39,010 nt of DNA from a virus. Of the stretch, positions 1 through 11,845 are shown one piece after another. The notes beneath the pieces are model-generated. The model saw only the letters and a list, made by a program, of their open reading frames with translations. It did no database searches and had not been told where the DNA came from. Location: the IMG/VR virus record IMGVR_UViG_3300021964_000180, positions 1 to 39,010 of that record, one strand, 5' to 3'. How positions within the stretch are numbered: position 1 is the first letter of the stretch; the number at the start of each line of letters is the position of its first letter. Position numbers and translations under genes: made by a program.

Positions 1-1982
1 CTGAATTGACAATTTTCTTCACTCGCTCAATCAAAAAGGAAATGGTCGCTCATTATATCATTTGTAGCATATTCTTCAGTAGCACTTGCTGCACCACTAG
101 TAGTTGTTGCAACCATAGCACCTGCATCTATTCGTTCATCAGGGTATAATGTAGTAGTTGTTAATAGATTATTAGCACTATATGCTTGCACGTCACTACC
201 AATAGCTACTCAAAGATTAGTCCTTGCACCACTTGCTGTACTAGCACCTGTACCACCATCTGCCACAGGAACATCTGTACCTCATGCTCTATATATGATA
301 TTCCCCTCTATATTTACATCTCCTGCACTTGCTCTTGCTAGTGTTGTGTCCGTTGCGTGTCATAGTTCTATACCTGTGAATTGTGGACTATCTCCTGTTC
401 CTAAGCTCAATACATCTCTAGCACTACTACCAGTTAATGCTTCTACATCTCCTGTGCCTGCTGTACTTCTACCCAGTATTCTATTAGTAGCTATCTGTGC
501 TATGTTTGTGAAAGGCAAGTCGCCTGTCACGTCTGTTGTTAGATCTATCTGTGCTAGTGTTATCTGTTGCCCAGAGAGTGATAGATAGTCAGGTGTTCCT
601 GCTAGGGTCACATCTGTACTATTATCTGTACCTGCTTGGTCTACGTCTAATGTTGTTCTTGCAGCAGCGGCTGTTATATCATCTACCAAACTAGCTCAAA
701 AGGTAGAGATTGTTGTGCTTGCTGGTAGTGTAAGGGTTTTTATATTTGCATCCACTTCACTATCCATTACAGCACCTGCACTTGTTACGTTTGTTGTATC
801 AGTTACATCAGCACCTGTTTCTATACCGTCTAGTTTTGTCTTATCTCAATTTGCAAATGCTCACTCTGCTAAGACACCTTGCACATCTGTTCCTATGGCT
901 ACTCATAGATTAGTTCTTGCTGTTCAAGCGTTGGCTAGGTCTGATAAGTTATTAGCTGCCAGCAAATCTCATCCTCAAGGGATTGCTTGCCATGAACAAG
1001 TACCATCTCAATCTTCACGAAGAAATTTAGAGCCTCATACTTCCCCTGTTGATAAGACAGCTGTTCCTTCAGGTGCACCTCCTGCATTATCGTCTACATA
1101 TTTCTTAGTAGCAACATGATAATCAGCAGAAGGGGTGAAGGCTGTAGTATTAGTCTTACCTGCTAGTTCTGTGTCAAAATCTGTTATGTCTGCGTGTGTA
1201 TGTGTATGTCCCGTAGCACTTATGCCAGCTTCAGCTAGCGTTTGGTTAATCCAAGCACTACCATTCCATTTAAGAACCTCGCCTGAAGCTATAGTAGTTA
1301 TTGTTACATCAGAAAGTTCGGATAAAGGTGAGCCTGTAATATCTGTTATATAGGATCATAAATCACTTATGTCCGATTCTGTTATGGGGTCTACTGTAAT
1401 CACTTGTCCTGCTATTGATATATATGTACCAGTTCAACCCAATGTAACATCTGTGGAATTATCTGTACCTGCTGCATCCACTCAAAGATTAGTTCTAGCT
1501 GTAGCTGCATTAGCAATGTCTGAGAGGTTATTTGTACTTACTAGGTCACCTACGCCCTTAGCATCTAGTTGGGTCTGGATCGCAGAAGTAACTCAATCTA
1601 CATAATTGAGTTCTGTTGTAGTAAGTGTAGCACCCTCTAATATACCAAGTTCTGATTCTGATACATTGACCGAACCTATCCCAATTTCTCATGTAAAAGT
1701 AGGGTCTGCTATTGGTGCTTTAGTGTCTATTTGTGTCTGTATAGCACTCGTGACTCAATTTAAGTATTGGAACTCTGTATTACTTACACTACCATCAGCA
1801 ATATTCGCAGCATCTATCGAACTAGGCATATCTCAAGCTACTATATCTCATCTAAACTTAGTAGATAAGTTAGCAATTGTTTCCTTCTTGGCATCTCAGC
1901 TTCATGTGAGTGATATTGCAATCACATCTGTATCCGCTACAGTAGTATGTGCGGTTAACTGATATATTTTCTTTCAAGCCAT
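1..1982 (-). CDS. Tail fibre protein, N-terminal 660 residues (runs off the left edge)
   Basis: Starts at ATG 1982 and is open to base 1. The N-terminus reads MAGKKIYQLTAHTTVADTD. Low-complexity fibre repeats follow, such as LNYVDGVTSAIQTQLDAK, two copies of a (L)SD(I/L)ANA.TARTNLGV motif, and HVATKKYVDDNAGG. These are typical of trimeric tail fibres with collagen-like or beta-structured shafts. TGA is used heavily as glycine. The final visible residues (ASEENCQF) match the point where related fibres continue into LPDNWDG, which is exactly how the fragment at 38645-39010 begins, so the two are probably one gene. Its role would be host-surface binding. The fibre family is clear; receptor and fold are not visible. 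Confidence 0.85.
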
Positions 1983-2001
1983 GAATGTATTTAATTATAA
2001 A

Positions 2002-2211
2002 TTAGGGTTGCGTTCTTCCTGTGAGCGTTGTTACTAGACAACTAGCACAGAGTATATCATCTGCATCATCTGACCAGAGTAAGTAGTCTGTACTATTATC
2101 TCCCCAAAGCAACTCAGATGTTTCTCTAGTTGTGTCTAAAGTTGTGCTAGGTTGTGTCCTACCACCCAATGTTGTACTAGGCTGCGTTCTCCCTGTTAGT
2201 GTTGTTGGCAT
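2002..2211 (-). CDS. Small repeat-containing virion-region protein, 69 aa
   Basis: Starts at ATG 2211, overlapping the stop of the upstream internal virion gene (TAATG coupling), and ends in TAA. The octapeptide TLTGRTQP occurs near the N-terminus, as TLGGRTQP in the middle and again as the last eight residues. The centre is acidic (SDDADDILC). It has no TGA codon. It lies between the internal virion protein and the tail fibre, so it is probably a small virion or tail-assembly protein. I do not recognise a family. Confidence 0.7.
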   Translation of the reverse strand: MPTTLTGRTQPSTTLGGRTQPSTTLDTTRETSELLWGDNSTDYLLWSDDADDILCASCLVTTLTGRTQP

Positions 2212-4115
2212 TATTCATTATCTTGTACTAAAGGTTCTATCTCTCATACTGTTGCTGCTATAGCCTTAGATGGCACTCAACTAGAATGTAGTAACTCAGA
2301 TATTTTTAGCATACCCTTAGGTGAACTAGCTTTACTAAGTACCAAACCAAACATTCCTCATAAGGCTAGGTCTCGTGCTGCTCATCTAAAGTCTAAATCA
2401 TTAGATATTTCAGAGTAAGCAGAGAATAATCATATACCTCCTCCTAATCCTGTAGCCAACATTCCCTGTAAGAATAATGATTTAAGTCTAACATCTTCTG
2501 CTATTTCTTTAATGAGGGCGTCTTTACTATATCCTTTATATAAATCTTTCACTCCCATATCTTTTGCAGAGTCCACAGCGTCATCCAGATAGGATTGTAG
2601 GAAATTCTTAAATTCTCTATTTATACTAGAAACAGATTTAGCTGGTAACTTAGTTTTGCTTAATGCAGCGATACTTTGGTCTCAATTTATTCTAGTTATA
2701 GTGTCTAATATTTCTTTACCATTTTGTGGTCAATCACCTATATACCAGTCAATAATGGTGTCAATTTTCTTGGTTATTTTCTTGTGTCATGCACTTCATT
2801 TCTGGAAGTTCATTAGCACTCAACCTCACAAATCACTAGTATCCTTGAATTTAACATCATCAATCATACCAATAATCTTTTCTTTGAGCATACTTTCATT
2901 AAACACACCACCCTCTAATGATTCCTTAACTAGCTTGTCTACATCATCTATATTTGTGTATTTTTTGAGGTTGGTTATAATACTCTTCTCATCAACCCCT
3001 CAAGCGAATGTTCACATTATTTTTTTATCTCCTATGAGGTCTTTTACAGCTAGATTAGGAGCTTTAGTAGATTTTCTACTCACATCAAAGATATAGTCCA
3101 CCATATTGGTTGGAGAGTCTACTCCATGTTTAACTGCGTTTTTGACCAACTTCTTAAATTCTGTTCAATCCACATAGTCAACATTCTTGACTATATCCTC
3201 CAACTGTTGTCGTGTAACATTCTTTCCAGCGTCTGCTGATTTTACTATATCGTCTAATTTACTATATTGGTATCAAGACTCTCTAATAAACTCTCAAGCA
3301 TCTTTTCCGAACAACCTATATGCCTTCTCTCTTAGACTCTTTTTTGTCATACCTATCGCTCCATCAAAAACCTTATCAGACACCTTACTCAATACTCATC
3401 ATACTCACGCAAATCAACCAGTGATTGCTCAATCAACAAGCATTTCTTTTACATCTATTTCTCATTCAGACGCAGAAGAATAGATTGCTCACTCATATAG
3501 TCCTGTCGATAATCATTGAATAATTCTAGCAGGGATTCAAGATGCTATTGTCTTCCCACCTAACTTAACAAGGGCTTTTCATTTAGTAGCTGCTGAAGCA
3601 GATGGTGCTAAAAAAGTTAATCCTATATCAGTAGCTATACCACCCAACTGAGTTCATAGCGCTTCGGGGTCTGCTCAGGTAGCTTCAAACACATCTCATT
3701 TGAGCTTGGTTCAGAATCAAGAAATTTTCTCATCTATTTGTGATAGGCTTTCTGGTGTTGACGATTCAAGACCAAACATTTTTCTATCAAGATAGTTGAA
3801 TATATTTCCTATTTTCTCTCCTCAGTTGACAACAGCCGCTGGTATATTAGCTATAGCTTGTGGAGCTTCAGCTATTACTCATTTAGCGAAATCAGATGTG
3901 AAGTCTCAAACTGACTGGAATATCCTCTGGAAATTCGATTCCTCTCTCTGTCTAGCAGCCATTTCATTTTTTTGATGATATTTCTTTTGAGAGATTTCGT
4001 ATCACTCCAATTGATTTCACCTAGATAATAGTGACTGGAAAACAGCACTAGGGTCTTGTCAATCCTCAAGGGCTTGTGCCTTAATTTTTGATTGTTCTTG
4101 CAATGAGATAAACAT
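2211..4115 (-). CDS. Large internal virion (ejection-type) protein, 634 aa
   Basis: Continuous only with TGA as glycine; I count about 37 in-frame TGA codons, more than half of its glycines. It has glycine- and alanine-rich hydrophobic stretches (residues about 180-260 and 560-600) separated by charged helical segments. That pattern fits proteins carried inside the capsid and ejected into the cell in podoviruses. It directly follows the M23-bearing virion protein and precedes the fibre. There is no recognisable enzyme motif. Assignment rests on size, composition and position and is an inference. Confidence 0.75.
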
Positions 4116-4136
4116 TAATTTATGTTATATGTAAAA

Positions 4137-6764
4137 TTATATTTTTCAAAATATATTTCTTTGATATGGGTCTTTTGTATAAGGATCGTTACTTGACATG
4201 GATGGCTGGTTAGCTGGTGTTTGATTCTGAGACTCTTCTTTTATTCTCTGTTCAATTGCTTCTATATATAAGGTAGGAGAGACTATGTCTGGTAGATTGT
4301 TCACATGAAAATCTATATCTGTGGTTGTATCAACTGGTCTTATACTAAATTCTCAATTTTGATAATCAAGGTTTCTGAGCGTGGTAGATATATCCTTATC
4401 CAATGCTCAAAAGTAGGTCTTATATCAATCAATTCCTATACCTTGTGATACAGATTCTGCAAATTTTGTATTAAGGAACTCATATGTGCTTGCATCGATA
4501 TTATCTATCATAGCAGTTATGTCCCCTTGTGATACACTAGCATCTTTTCATACTGTTGGTAGGGTTCTACTAAATGCAGCCCACTCTTCTTTACTTACTA
4601 CAGCCCCAGTTCTTGACCTCGCAAACTTATCTAAGAAATCATCAAGTCTACCGTCAAGGATATTTAATGCTTCGTCTGTTGTTTTCCCTGCATACTCATA
4701 TACTCATTCAGAGATTTTTACTATTTTCCCAACATCTCCTCAAGCTTGTGTGAAATCATCTAAAGCAAAGGCGAAGTCTATTAATTGGGATTTTAATTGT
4801 TCTCAAGTATCTACTTCTTTTATTATAGCAGGTGGTAGATTGTTTTTTCGTATTTCTTTTGTATGTCTAGCTGCTAAATCAGTTTTTCATTGGTCTATCA
4901 TACTTTGCACAAAAGCCATATTATCTCATTTTTGTGTTGTAGATGATGATAATATAACAGACTGAGCTATATCCATTAAGGAATCCTTTTGATTTTGAGG
5001 AGATACAGATCACCCACTATTTAAATATTGTTCTACCTTCTGTGGTGATATTCTTTGTCAATTAGTATCTCGTACTGTGATATCCGCATGGCTTCAATCT
5101 CAATTCTCTCATGGAATAACGAATCATGTATTACCTATTGTAGCAAACATTTGTCATTTAGTTATAGTGTCTCATGTTGTTACTCCAACATCATTAAGAT
5201 GAGCATATCTTGTTCTATTTCAACTAGTGTCTTCTACTGTAACCCAATTACCATATCAGGAAGGGTCGCTTCAATAATCTACTACTGTCCCATTAAATGA
5301 TGCCAATATAGGGTCTCATATTTTCCCATCAACATCTAATCAGTATGGGTTTGCATCTGTTCAATAGGCTGTAACCCTGCCTGTTCCGACATCACTAACA
5401 TTTCATGTTATGAAGGCACTACCAGCTCAGGCAAATATCTCTGTTCAATCTACATCAGTTATACCATAAGTTCAATCTCCATAGTCAACTAGAGAGCTTC
5501 ATGGATTTGCTTGTAATTTTGATACTATATCTAGTGCATTTCATGGGTCTGACTCCATCAATATCTTTGAATATAAGTCTAGGTTTGCATAATGCTGTGC
5601 CAATTCTGTATTACGTTGTGCTATTCAAGCCTGTGTTGTTTTAAATCATCTTTCCCATTCAGCTTGTGATTTAGTAAAATCAAACTGTTCTGCTTGAAAA
5701 TCAAACGCTCTATCTGCTTGTTTCTTAGAAAAATCAAATTGTTCCTGTTGAAGAGCAAAAGACTTTTGTTGTTGCATGAAGTTTATCATCTGAGTATCCA
5801 TACCTAGTTGTGTCTGTATCATTTGTTGCTCAAATGCTCTTTCTTCTCTTCCATCCTCTAATGCGAATTGGAATCTTCTCTCAGCGTGGCTCAACGCTGT
5901 ATTATAGTCTGTCTGAGCAAAGAATAAATCATCCTCTAGCATATCTATCTGCCTCTGTATATCCTTGTTTCTATTAGAGGTTAATGCTCTAATATATGAT
6001 TCGCTTGCTTGACCACCCTTCTCTTCTCTAATATCATCCTCAGTTTGTTTCATAATGTTTCTCAACTCTATTATCTCCTTCTGAAGAACATTATATTTAT
6101 CTAACTTATCTGTGAGTTCTGGAGTATCAAGATACTTATTATATATCTCCTCAGAGCTAATTTTATTATCTGCAATAGTCTGCATTCTTTTAATAGCGTC
6201 TTCATTATTCTTTTTCATCTGAGCGAGTAAGTCTCCAGACTCATCATAGGTACCCCTAGGGTCTCAATTAATACTAGCTAATGCCGCAGCATCATTCTGT
6301 GCATCCAACATATCTTGGAAAAGTTCAGGGTTATCTCTCTGTATAAGGTCTATTTCATCCTGACCTATATAACCTGAGTATACCCCCTTAATAACCTCCG
6401 CACCTGTTGTTGCCCCCTTAAGTCTATTTCTTGTGAAAATCTCATTCCTTATATCTCTATCTCACTCTAGGTTAGAATCCCTCACAGTGTTTTGACTTGG
6501 CTGAGTGGATGTTTGTACCACTGGGGGTGTCTCACGAGGCTCTGGTGTTTTTTTAGGTTCTGAAGTAGCGGGTTCTGCTGCGTTCCTTTCAGTTATCTCT
6601 TGCCTCACTGACGGTCTAGTGGTTGGAGTTGGCTCAGGTTGAGTTATAGACTCATTCTGTGCTCTTATTTTATCCTTGATTGTAGGATTAGCAGTACTTG
6701 TCTGCTGCGTATCTCAGATGATATCAGCGTTCTGTGCTCTAATCTTATCTTTTATGCTTGCCAT
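4137..6764 (-). CDS. Internal virion or tape-measure-like protein with M23 (LytM)-like domain, 875 aa
   Basis: Residues about 1-100 are proline- and charge-rich and carry a repeated KDKIRAQN motif at residues about 5 and 30. A long helical, probably coiled-coil region (about 180-390) contains QFDF repeats. A Peptidase M23-like beta domain lies at about 465-575 (YGLDVDGKIGDPI, YGNWVTVED, RYAHLNDVG, KGQMFATIGNTG, GSHADITV). The C-terminal 300 residues are helical. M23 domains in virion proteins typically cut peptidoglycan during DNA entry. Here the first metal histidine (HxGxD) is missing and the final HxH is HAD, so activity may be altered or lost. The M23 region is rich in TGA glycine codons. 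Confidence 0.85.
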
Positions 6765-6783
6765 TAGTGTATTGGTAATAAAA

Positions 6784-7506
6784 CTAATCTGTCACTACTG
6801 TACCTGTTATAAATGCTCTTCCCTTATGGGATACGTCATATTTCACTCTAAAGTTTTCTACTAGACTCACTGTCGCTCATGGTGCATATATCCAAAGCTC
6901 ACATGTATCTCCATTATCAAAGGATAAATCCTCACTCTTGGTTGAATAAGTTGAAGACACTGAACTCTGTTCTGTTCCAAATGCTACTCCATTCTTATAC
7001 ACTCTTCAATATGCTGTACTAATACCACTTCTCTTTAGGTCGAACTCTATAGTATATTCCCCTGTGTATTCTATGTCTATTTCTTTTACCTTAGTATATG
7101 ATGTTGCTGCCGTACTCTGTTCTGTATCTGCCGCTGCTAATGTATAGGTTGTACCTGCTATTGCATCTGCTCAATAATAGGTAAATAACTGTTCTAAACT
7201 AGCGTATTTCTCTGTGTCAGTTCCAGTCTCCAGTTCTGTGTCATTCCCTCTTTCTACTGTACCTCTCTTTGTCTCACTTGCTGGTATATCATCTCTAAAA
7301 TCATCCATCAACACTTTCCTTCTTAAACCATTACTTCCTTTCTCAAAGATGAGGTAGTCTGCTGTAGCATCAGCTGTCGCAATCTCTCAATTGTAATCAT
7401 CAGCTCTATATTGAGAACTATCCAAAGGCTGCTCATTAGACAATCATGGTTTTCAGGTCATTGACTCTGTAGATTCCAAGTACTGTTTTTCTAGTTCTTT
7501 ACTCAT
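6784..7506 (-). CDS. Virion-associated protein, 240 aa, unknown family
   Basis: Starts at ATG 7506, overlapping the end of the upstream gene by 8 bases. Acidic N-terminus, with residues about 130-240 rich in Thr, Ser, Tyr and Val (for example IEFDLKRSGISTAYGRVYKNG), which suggests a beta-sandwich or carbohydrate-binding module. Its place between the propeller-like tail protein and the internal virion proteins suggests a tail or baseplate component. I do not recognise a named family. Confidence 0.75.
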
Positions 7507-8950
7507 CTACGTTGTTGCAGTAAATAGTAAAATCTTTGAATGTATCATATACTTTTATCCTGAATTGTATATTCCTAAATACTGCTATATCCAAATCAGT
7601 AGAATAAAGCCTTATATAACCCTCTTCAAAAGTATAATTGTTAGTATCTAGTAACTCTGTCCATGAACCACCATCTATAGTACTTCTTTTCAAGAGAGTA
7701 GGGTCTTCAATATTAGTTCTATACTCTACTATTACTCTTCCACTGGCATACAACTCTATTGCCTCCAATGATTTGTACTGCTTTATATCATCTCACTCGA
7801 ATACGTCAGGTACAATCCATCAGTTAGTATACGAGGCTTGTGCCGAATCATATATCGTATCTACCTTCTCTGTTGCTGCATCATCTCTATAAGCGGCATA
7901 GACAACATTATTATGCTCATGTATACAGTATATACTTGCATAGTCACTAGCACCACTAGAAGCGTGGTAATCATAATTAAGAGCTTCAGGCATTCCACTG
8001 AATGCACTACCATAGGTGTATATACCTTCATGTGTCGTTGTTCCCCCTCAAGGGAAGAAGAATATCCCATCATAAAAGAGAGTGTTATGTTGTGCAGATC
8101 ATTTCCCTGTCAAAGAAACACCTATGTCAGCTGTTCTACCCTTTTTGATAAATTCTAAGGTGTATCCATTCATTCTATACAAATTAGTATACCCTGTATT
8201 AGAGTATCATGTGAAAATGAAATCCTGTCCAGCATATCATGCTGCCCCAAAGATACTTTGCCCTATATGTATTGACTCATCCCAGGAAATACCATCAATC
8301 CCTCTCCAGAATAATATGTTCCCATTACTGAGATATACTTTTATCCTTCAACCATATACTGTCATACCAACTATAGTGTCTGAACAAGTAAGACCTGTTG
8401 AAATAGTATTATTACTATCCAGCATTTGTACTAGGTTGTCGTTTGTAAAATAGAGATTACCATTAAATACGATTGTACTTACTCAATAGTTACCCCATGC
8501 CTTTCTAACAGAACTCCAGTCTGAAGGATTCCAAGCACTATCATAACTAGTTTCTCCTGTCCAGTCACTAGACCCATCAGCATCACTTACACTAATCTTA
8601 CCTATTCTTGGACTATTGCCATTATCATCGAACCGAACATAGTTGTCGTTATACTTAGCTATACCTACAATATCATCAGAAAAACCTGTGACTAACATAT
8701 TAGTACCATCAGTTTTGTAACCATAACCATCCTCACCAAAGAAATACTCATCTATTGCACAATACATCTCTTTACTGCTGGTAGTGAAGCCCTCGTTTGG
8801 CTCATCAGAAACACCTATAGAAGGCTGATACGTTCTAATATCTATATTGCGACTATCAGTAAAATGTCACTCCTGAATGAGATAAGGGTTCTCAGCGATT
8901 CCTCACTTAAAGTTGTTATAACTGAAACTGTAATCGTAGTTTCCTTTCAT
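7499..8950 (-). CDS. Tail protein, beta-propeller-like, 483 aa (possible P22 gp10-type stabilisation protein)
   Basis: The N-terminus has the pattern GGIAENPYLIQEGHFTDSRN, as in phage tail stabilisation proteins that read a list of genes on to the tail hub. Recurrent short beta segments follow (DNYVRFDDNGNS, GNLYFTNDN, GRIKVYLSNGNILFW, HNTLFYDGIFFFP), consistent with repeated propeller blades. The start abuts the stop of the connector gene directly. Several TGA glycines fall at turns. Comparable podovirus genes in this position encode tail-closure or stabilisation proteins; this is inferred from order and repeat style. Confidence 0.75.
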
Positions 8951-9715
8951 TTATTCTGAATAATAAAGTGATGAAGGTAATTCTCCCTGCACATAACTAT
9001 CGTACTTAGTATTAAGATGTTTTATCATCTTCTCTAGTTCATACTCATATAATTCTATAGCATCCTTAATATCATTAGAGTCTTTTACGTTCCTATGTCT
9101 CATCATAAACGGAATAGCCCCCATAGCAACGACATGATGCCAGTTGACTAATTCAGGATGGTTAGGGAATATGTCATCTGCTGTGCTCAATGCTGTAATA
9201 TCAGCAAGGGTTAGGTTAGCATATATTCTACCTCCACTTGTTACCGCCCCAGTTGGTGTAGGATATACAAATATACTTCCATCCCTATATTGCCAGAAAG
9301 ATTTTGATTGTGGTGTATTATCACCTAGGTATTCATCAGAGAAATTAGATTGTGAGTCTGTACCACCCCTTACTAGTGTGTGGTAGGAGTCATTACTATT
9401 AAACTTAATCTCTATCTTAGATATTTTATCTACCTCCTGGGTTGTACCTGTTATCGTTTGTAGTGTGTATTCTGCCTGATTTGCTACAGTATCAAATGTC
9501 AGAATATCCCAGAAATACTCCTGTGCTACCTTATCCTCTATCCTTACTCTTATTTGCTCTCTAGCAATATTTAAGTAAGTTAAAAGGATAGCATCAGTAA
9601 TATTGTTACTTGATACACCTGATTGATTCCTTGCGAATGTAATTATTGCTGCTCAGTCCATGTGGTCTATACCCCATATAAAAACATGATTCTCCATACT
9701 TTTATAAGGAGGCAT
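8951..9715 (-). CDS. Head-tail connector or tail adaptor protein, 254 aa
   Basis: Contains a helical segment (ITDAILLTYLNIAREQIRVR), a beta region with YTLQTITGTTQEVDKI and a C-terminal helical pair. The pattern resembles the adaptor proteins that sit below the portal in podoviruses (P22 gp4-like or T7 tail tubular A-like). The chosen start ATG 9715 follows an AAGG-type element; an internal ATG at 9697 is an alternative. It is downstream of the capsid gene and upstream of the propeller-like tail gene, as expected for a connector. Confidence 0.7.
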
Positions 9716-9736
9716 AAATGCCTACCTTAACTTCAA

Positions 9737-9925
9737 TTAAGAAGTAGTTGTCAATGCTGCTGGGTCACAGTTAGCTGCGTAGTCTGTATCTGTTACACCT
9801 GCGTCAGCGTCTAGCTGTGCAGTAAGTGTTACAAGTCCAGTTCTGATAGCTGTAATGTCAGCCAAAAGAGAATCTAGTACAGCGTCAAGACCAGCCTGGT
9901 CAATGTTATCTGAAATATCTGCCAT
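9737..9925 (-). CDS. Small capsid-adjacent protein, 62 aa
   Basis: Reads MADISDNIDQAGLDAVLDSL and continues as a predicted amphipathic helix ending in TDYAANCDPAALTTTS. There is no TGA codon. It follows the major capsid gene after a strong hairpin. Possibly a capsid decoration, fibre-base or assembly protein; the family is not recognised. Confidence 0.7.
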   Translation of the reverse strand: MADISDNIDQAGLDAVLDSLLADITAIRTGLVTLTAQLDADAGVTDTDYAANCDPAALTTTS

Positions 9926-9957
9926 AGTTATTTATGTATAATTATATAAAGCTATAA

Positions 9958-9981
9958 AGGAGAGACTCGAAAGCCTCCCCT
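9958..9981 (-). terminator. UUCG-capped hairpin after the major capsid gene
   Basis: On the minus-strand RNA a 10-bp stem (two G-U pairs) closes a UUCG tetraloop, followed by a weak U-rich stretch. It lies between the capsid stop (9995) and the next start (9925). It could be a partial terminator or an mRNA-stabilising hairpin that sets high capsid expression against lower downstream expression. Confidence 0.6.
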
Positions 9982-9994
9982 ACTATAGTATAGA

Positions 9995-10957
9995 TTATGC
10001 TGCGTTTGATCCGATAGAACTAGAACTTTCGATTCTGTAGAGTCCCTCTTGTCTTACGATAGAGAAACCAACTCTTGTTTTAACAGAAACGTTTGCTCTT
10101 TGTCTCAAGAAGTCGTCTCCTTTTCCTAATGGATCATAGAAAGATTGCATTCCTCCTGCTACTGCGTGGTGGAAAGCACTCTTACCGAAGACATATGTAG
10201 GATATACGTCTACAGTACCTGTGCTTCCTGCACCATCAGATGCGTTAGCGTAGAACTGTACGTTGCTAGATTCAACGAATCTACAACCGAACATAGCTCC
10301 TAGTTCTCCTTTGAATACTTTTTCTACATTGCTTGTGTAAGCATTAACTGGCAACCAGTCATTTGCTCCTACTGCTGCTTTCAAATCGTATGCTACATGA
10401 GGATGGATAACACAAACGTAGTATCCGTCAAATGTAGGTGCATCATTAGCTTTAAGGTTAGCAACTGCCTGTGCAATGTATTCGATTGTGATGATATCTC
10501 CATCGTCTACGTTTGTTCTTCCAGCTGATGCGTCTTCTGCAGATGAGTAGATTACGTTAGTACCAGCATCAATTGTATCCTGGTAAGCGATATCTACCTG
10601 TCTTGCTAGGTCGTTACCTAGTTCAACAGCTGCTTCTCTGATAGGTTCAATTGGGCTGTCGCTCAATACTAGGTCTGAAAGTTCAACTCTAGCTCCGTAT
10701 TGTGTAAGTGTGATTACTACAGGAGTAAGGGTGAATGCTGTTTCAGCAGGTGTAACACCTTCTGAAAGAGCAGCTACAGTTCAACTCATATCTTTTGGTT
10801 GGTAAACAGTTACAGATGTAACGCCTACGGGTTTCATGTGTTCTTTACCGAACTGCATGAAGAATCTTTTATCTTGGTAGTTTCTGTCTGCTACTTTCTG
10901 GATATATGAATCCAAATCACCAGTAGTCAACAGATTACCTTTTGTTGTTAAAGCCAT
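9995..10957 (-). CDS. Major capsid protein (N4-gp56-like, HK97-fold family), 320 aa
   Basis: Key pattern: the strand AFTLTPVVITLTQYGARVEL followed by SDLVLSDSPIEPIREAAVELG, then YVCVIHPHVAYDLK, VFGKSAFHHAVAGG and the C-terminal VKTRVGFSIVRQEGLYRIES. These are characteristic of N4 gp56-type major capsid proteins. Only one TGA glycine codon is present; the roughly two dozen other glycines use GGN. This contrasts with the neighbouring virion genes and fits selection on a highly expressed gene. It lies between the scaffold and connector genes. Confidence 0.92.
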
Positions 10958-10985
10958 TAAAGGTTAAATTTATATAAGTAAATGT

Positions 10986-11477
10986 CTATACAGACACTTC
11001 ACCATTTGCAATAGCTTCTGACAAACCTCTTTCTAACTCATCAATAGTTAGTTCTTTCTTCTCTCACTTAGGTGTAGATGGTATTCAGTGCATTCCATAA
11101 GGATTACCACTTCACACAACATCTGGTGTTTTACCTGATAGTCTAATAGCTTCTTCGTAAGTCATATCTGGATACTTTTTTTTGTAAGCCTGGACGGTTT
11201 CATCTGTGACTACTTCCTCTCAGTACTTAGCAATAGCGACATCCTGTTCACGTCTTACTTCATTAGCTGCCATTTGTGCTTTCAGTTCTTCAACCTCCTC
11301 GTGAAGCTCTCTCTTTTCGGTTTGTAGCTTCTTAACATAGTTTTGCTTTTTAGGTGGTGCCTCTGTTCATTCAGTCTCTGTTGTTACTTCCTGAACCTCA
11401 GACTCATGTTTATCAGTCGTGGTCTCTACGACTTCTTGGGTATTATCAGCTCCCACAGCTCCAGTTTCTTCAGTCAT
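10986..11477 (-). CDS. Scaffolding-like protein, 163 aa
   Basis: Acidic N-terminus (MTEETGAVGADNTQEVVETT), a central predicted coiled coil (VKKLQTEKRELHEEVEEL) and a C-terminal tail. This is the usual architecture of phage capsid scaffolds, and the gene lies immediately upstream of the major capsid gene. TGA encodes glycine at several positions, for example in SGNPYGMHGIPSTPKGEKK. It would guide procapsid assembly and then leave the capsid. Function is inferred from architecture and order. Confidence 0.8.
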
Positions 11478-11557
11478 AATGTTAATAAGTATTAAATAGC
11501 CTCTTCAGGCATTATCCCCACAGCGAGAATAATATTTCTAAGAGCGAAGACCCGCCC

Positions 11558-11845
11558 TTAGCCTATATTATCTTCAACCTTTTGTTGCAATTGAGTAACC
11601 TTATTCCAATTAATGAAGTTCTTAGCGTATACCTTTACAGATTCTAGGTTGTCGAGATTCATCCTCATTAGATCATAGTAAGTATACAGCTTTTCATTCT
11701 TCCATGAGTCCTTAATCGTGTTCTTAGGTCTCAGGATTTGTTCCTCATTACTTTTTATTAGTTTATCTAGCTCTTCTTCCCGTAGCTGTCGCCCTGGACT
11801 CATTAACATGTCCTTAAGAGCTGCGATTTTTTGTTTTTTGTTCAT
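11558..11845 (-). CDS. Helical protein between portal and scaffold, 95 aa
   Basis: Starts at ATG 11845, coupled to the portal stop (TAATG), and ends in TAG. Lysine- and glutamate-rich and largely helical (KKQKIAALKDMLMSPGR, ELDKLIKSNEEQIL). There is no TGA codon. Its place after the portal suggests a role in head assembly; the family is not recognised. Confidence 0.7.
   Translation of the reverse strand: MNKKQKIAALKDMLMSPGRQLREEELDKLIKSNEEQILRPKNTIKDSWKNEKLYTYYDLMRMNLDNLESVKVYAKNFINWNKVTQLQQKVEDNIG

Noticed and set aside
295-1962. Series of plus-strand ORFs (72-134 aa) opposite the tail fibre
   Set aside because: Shadows of the minus-strand fibre gene: low-complexity Ser/Val translations without leaders; the minus frame is continuous under code 25.
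4486-5300. Plus-strand ORFs of 159 and 81 aa opposite the M23 virion protein
   Set aside because: Antisense to a recognisable domain; amino-acid make-up is random-like.
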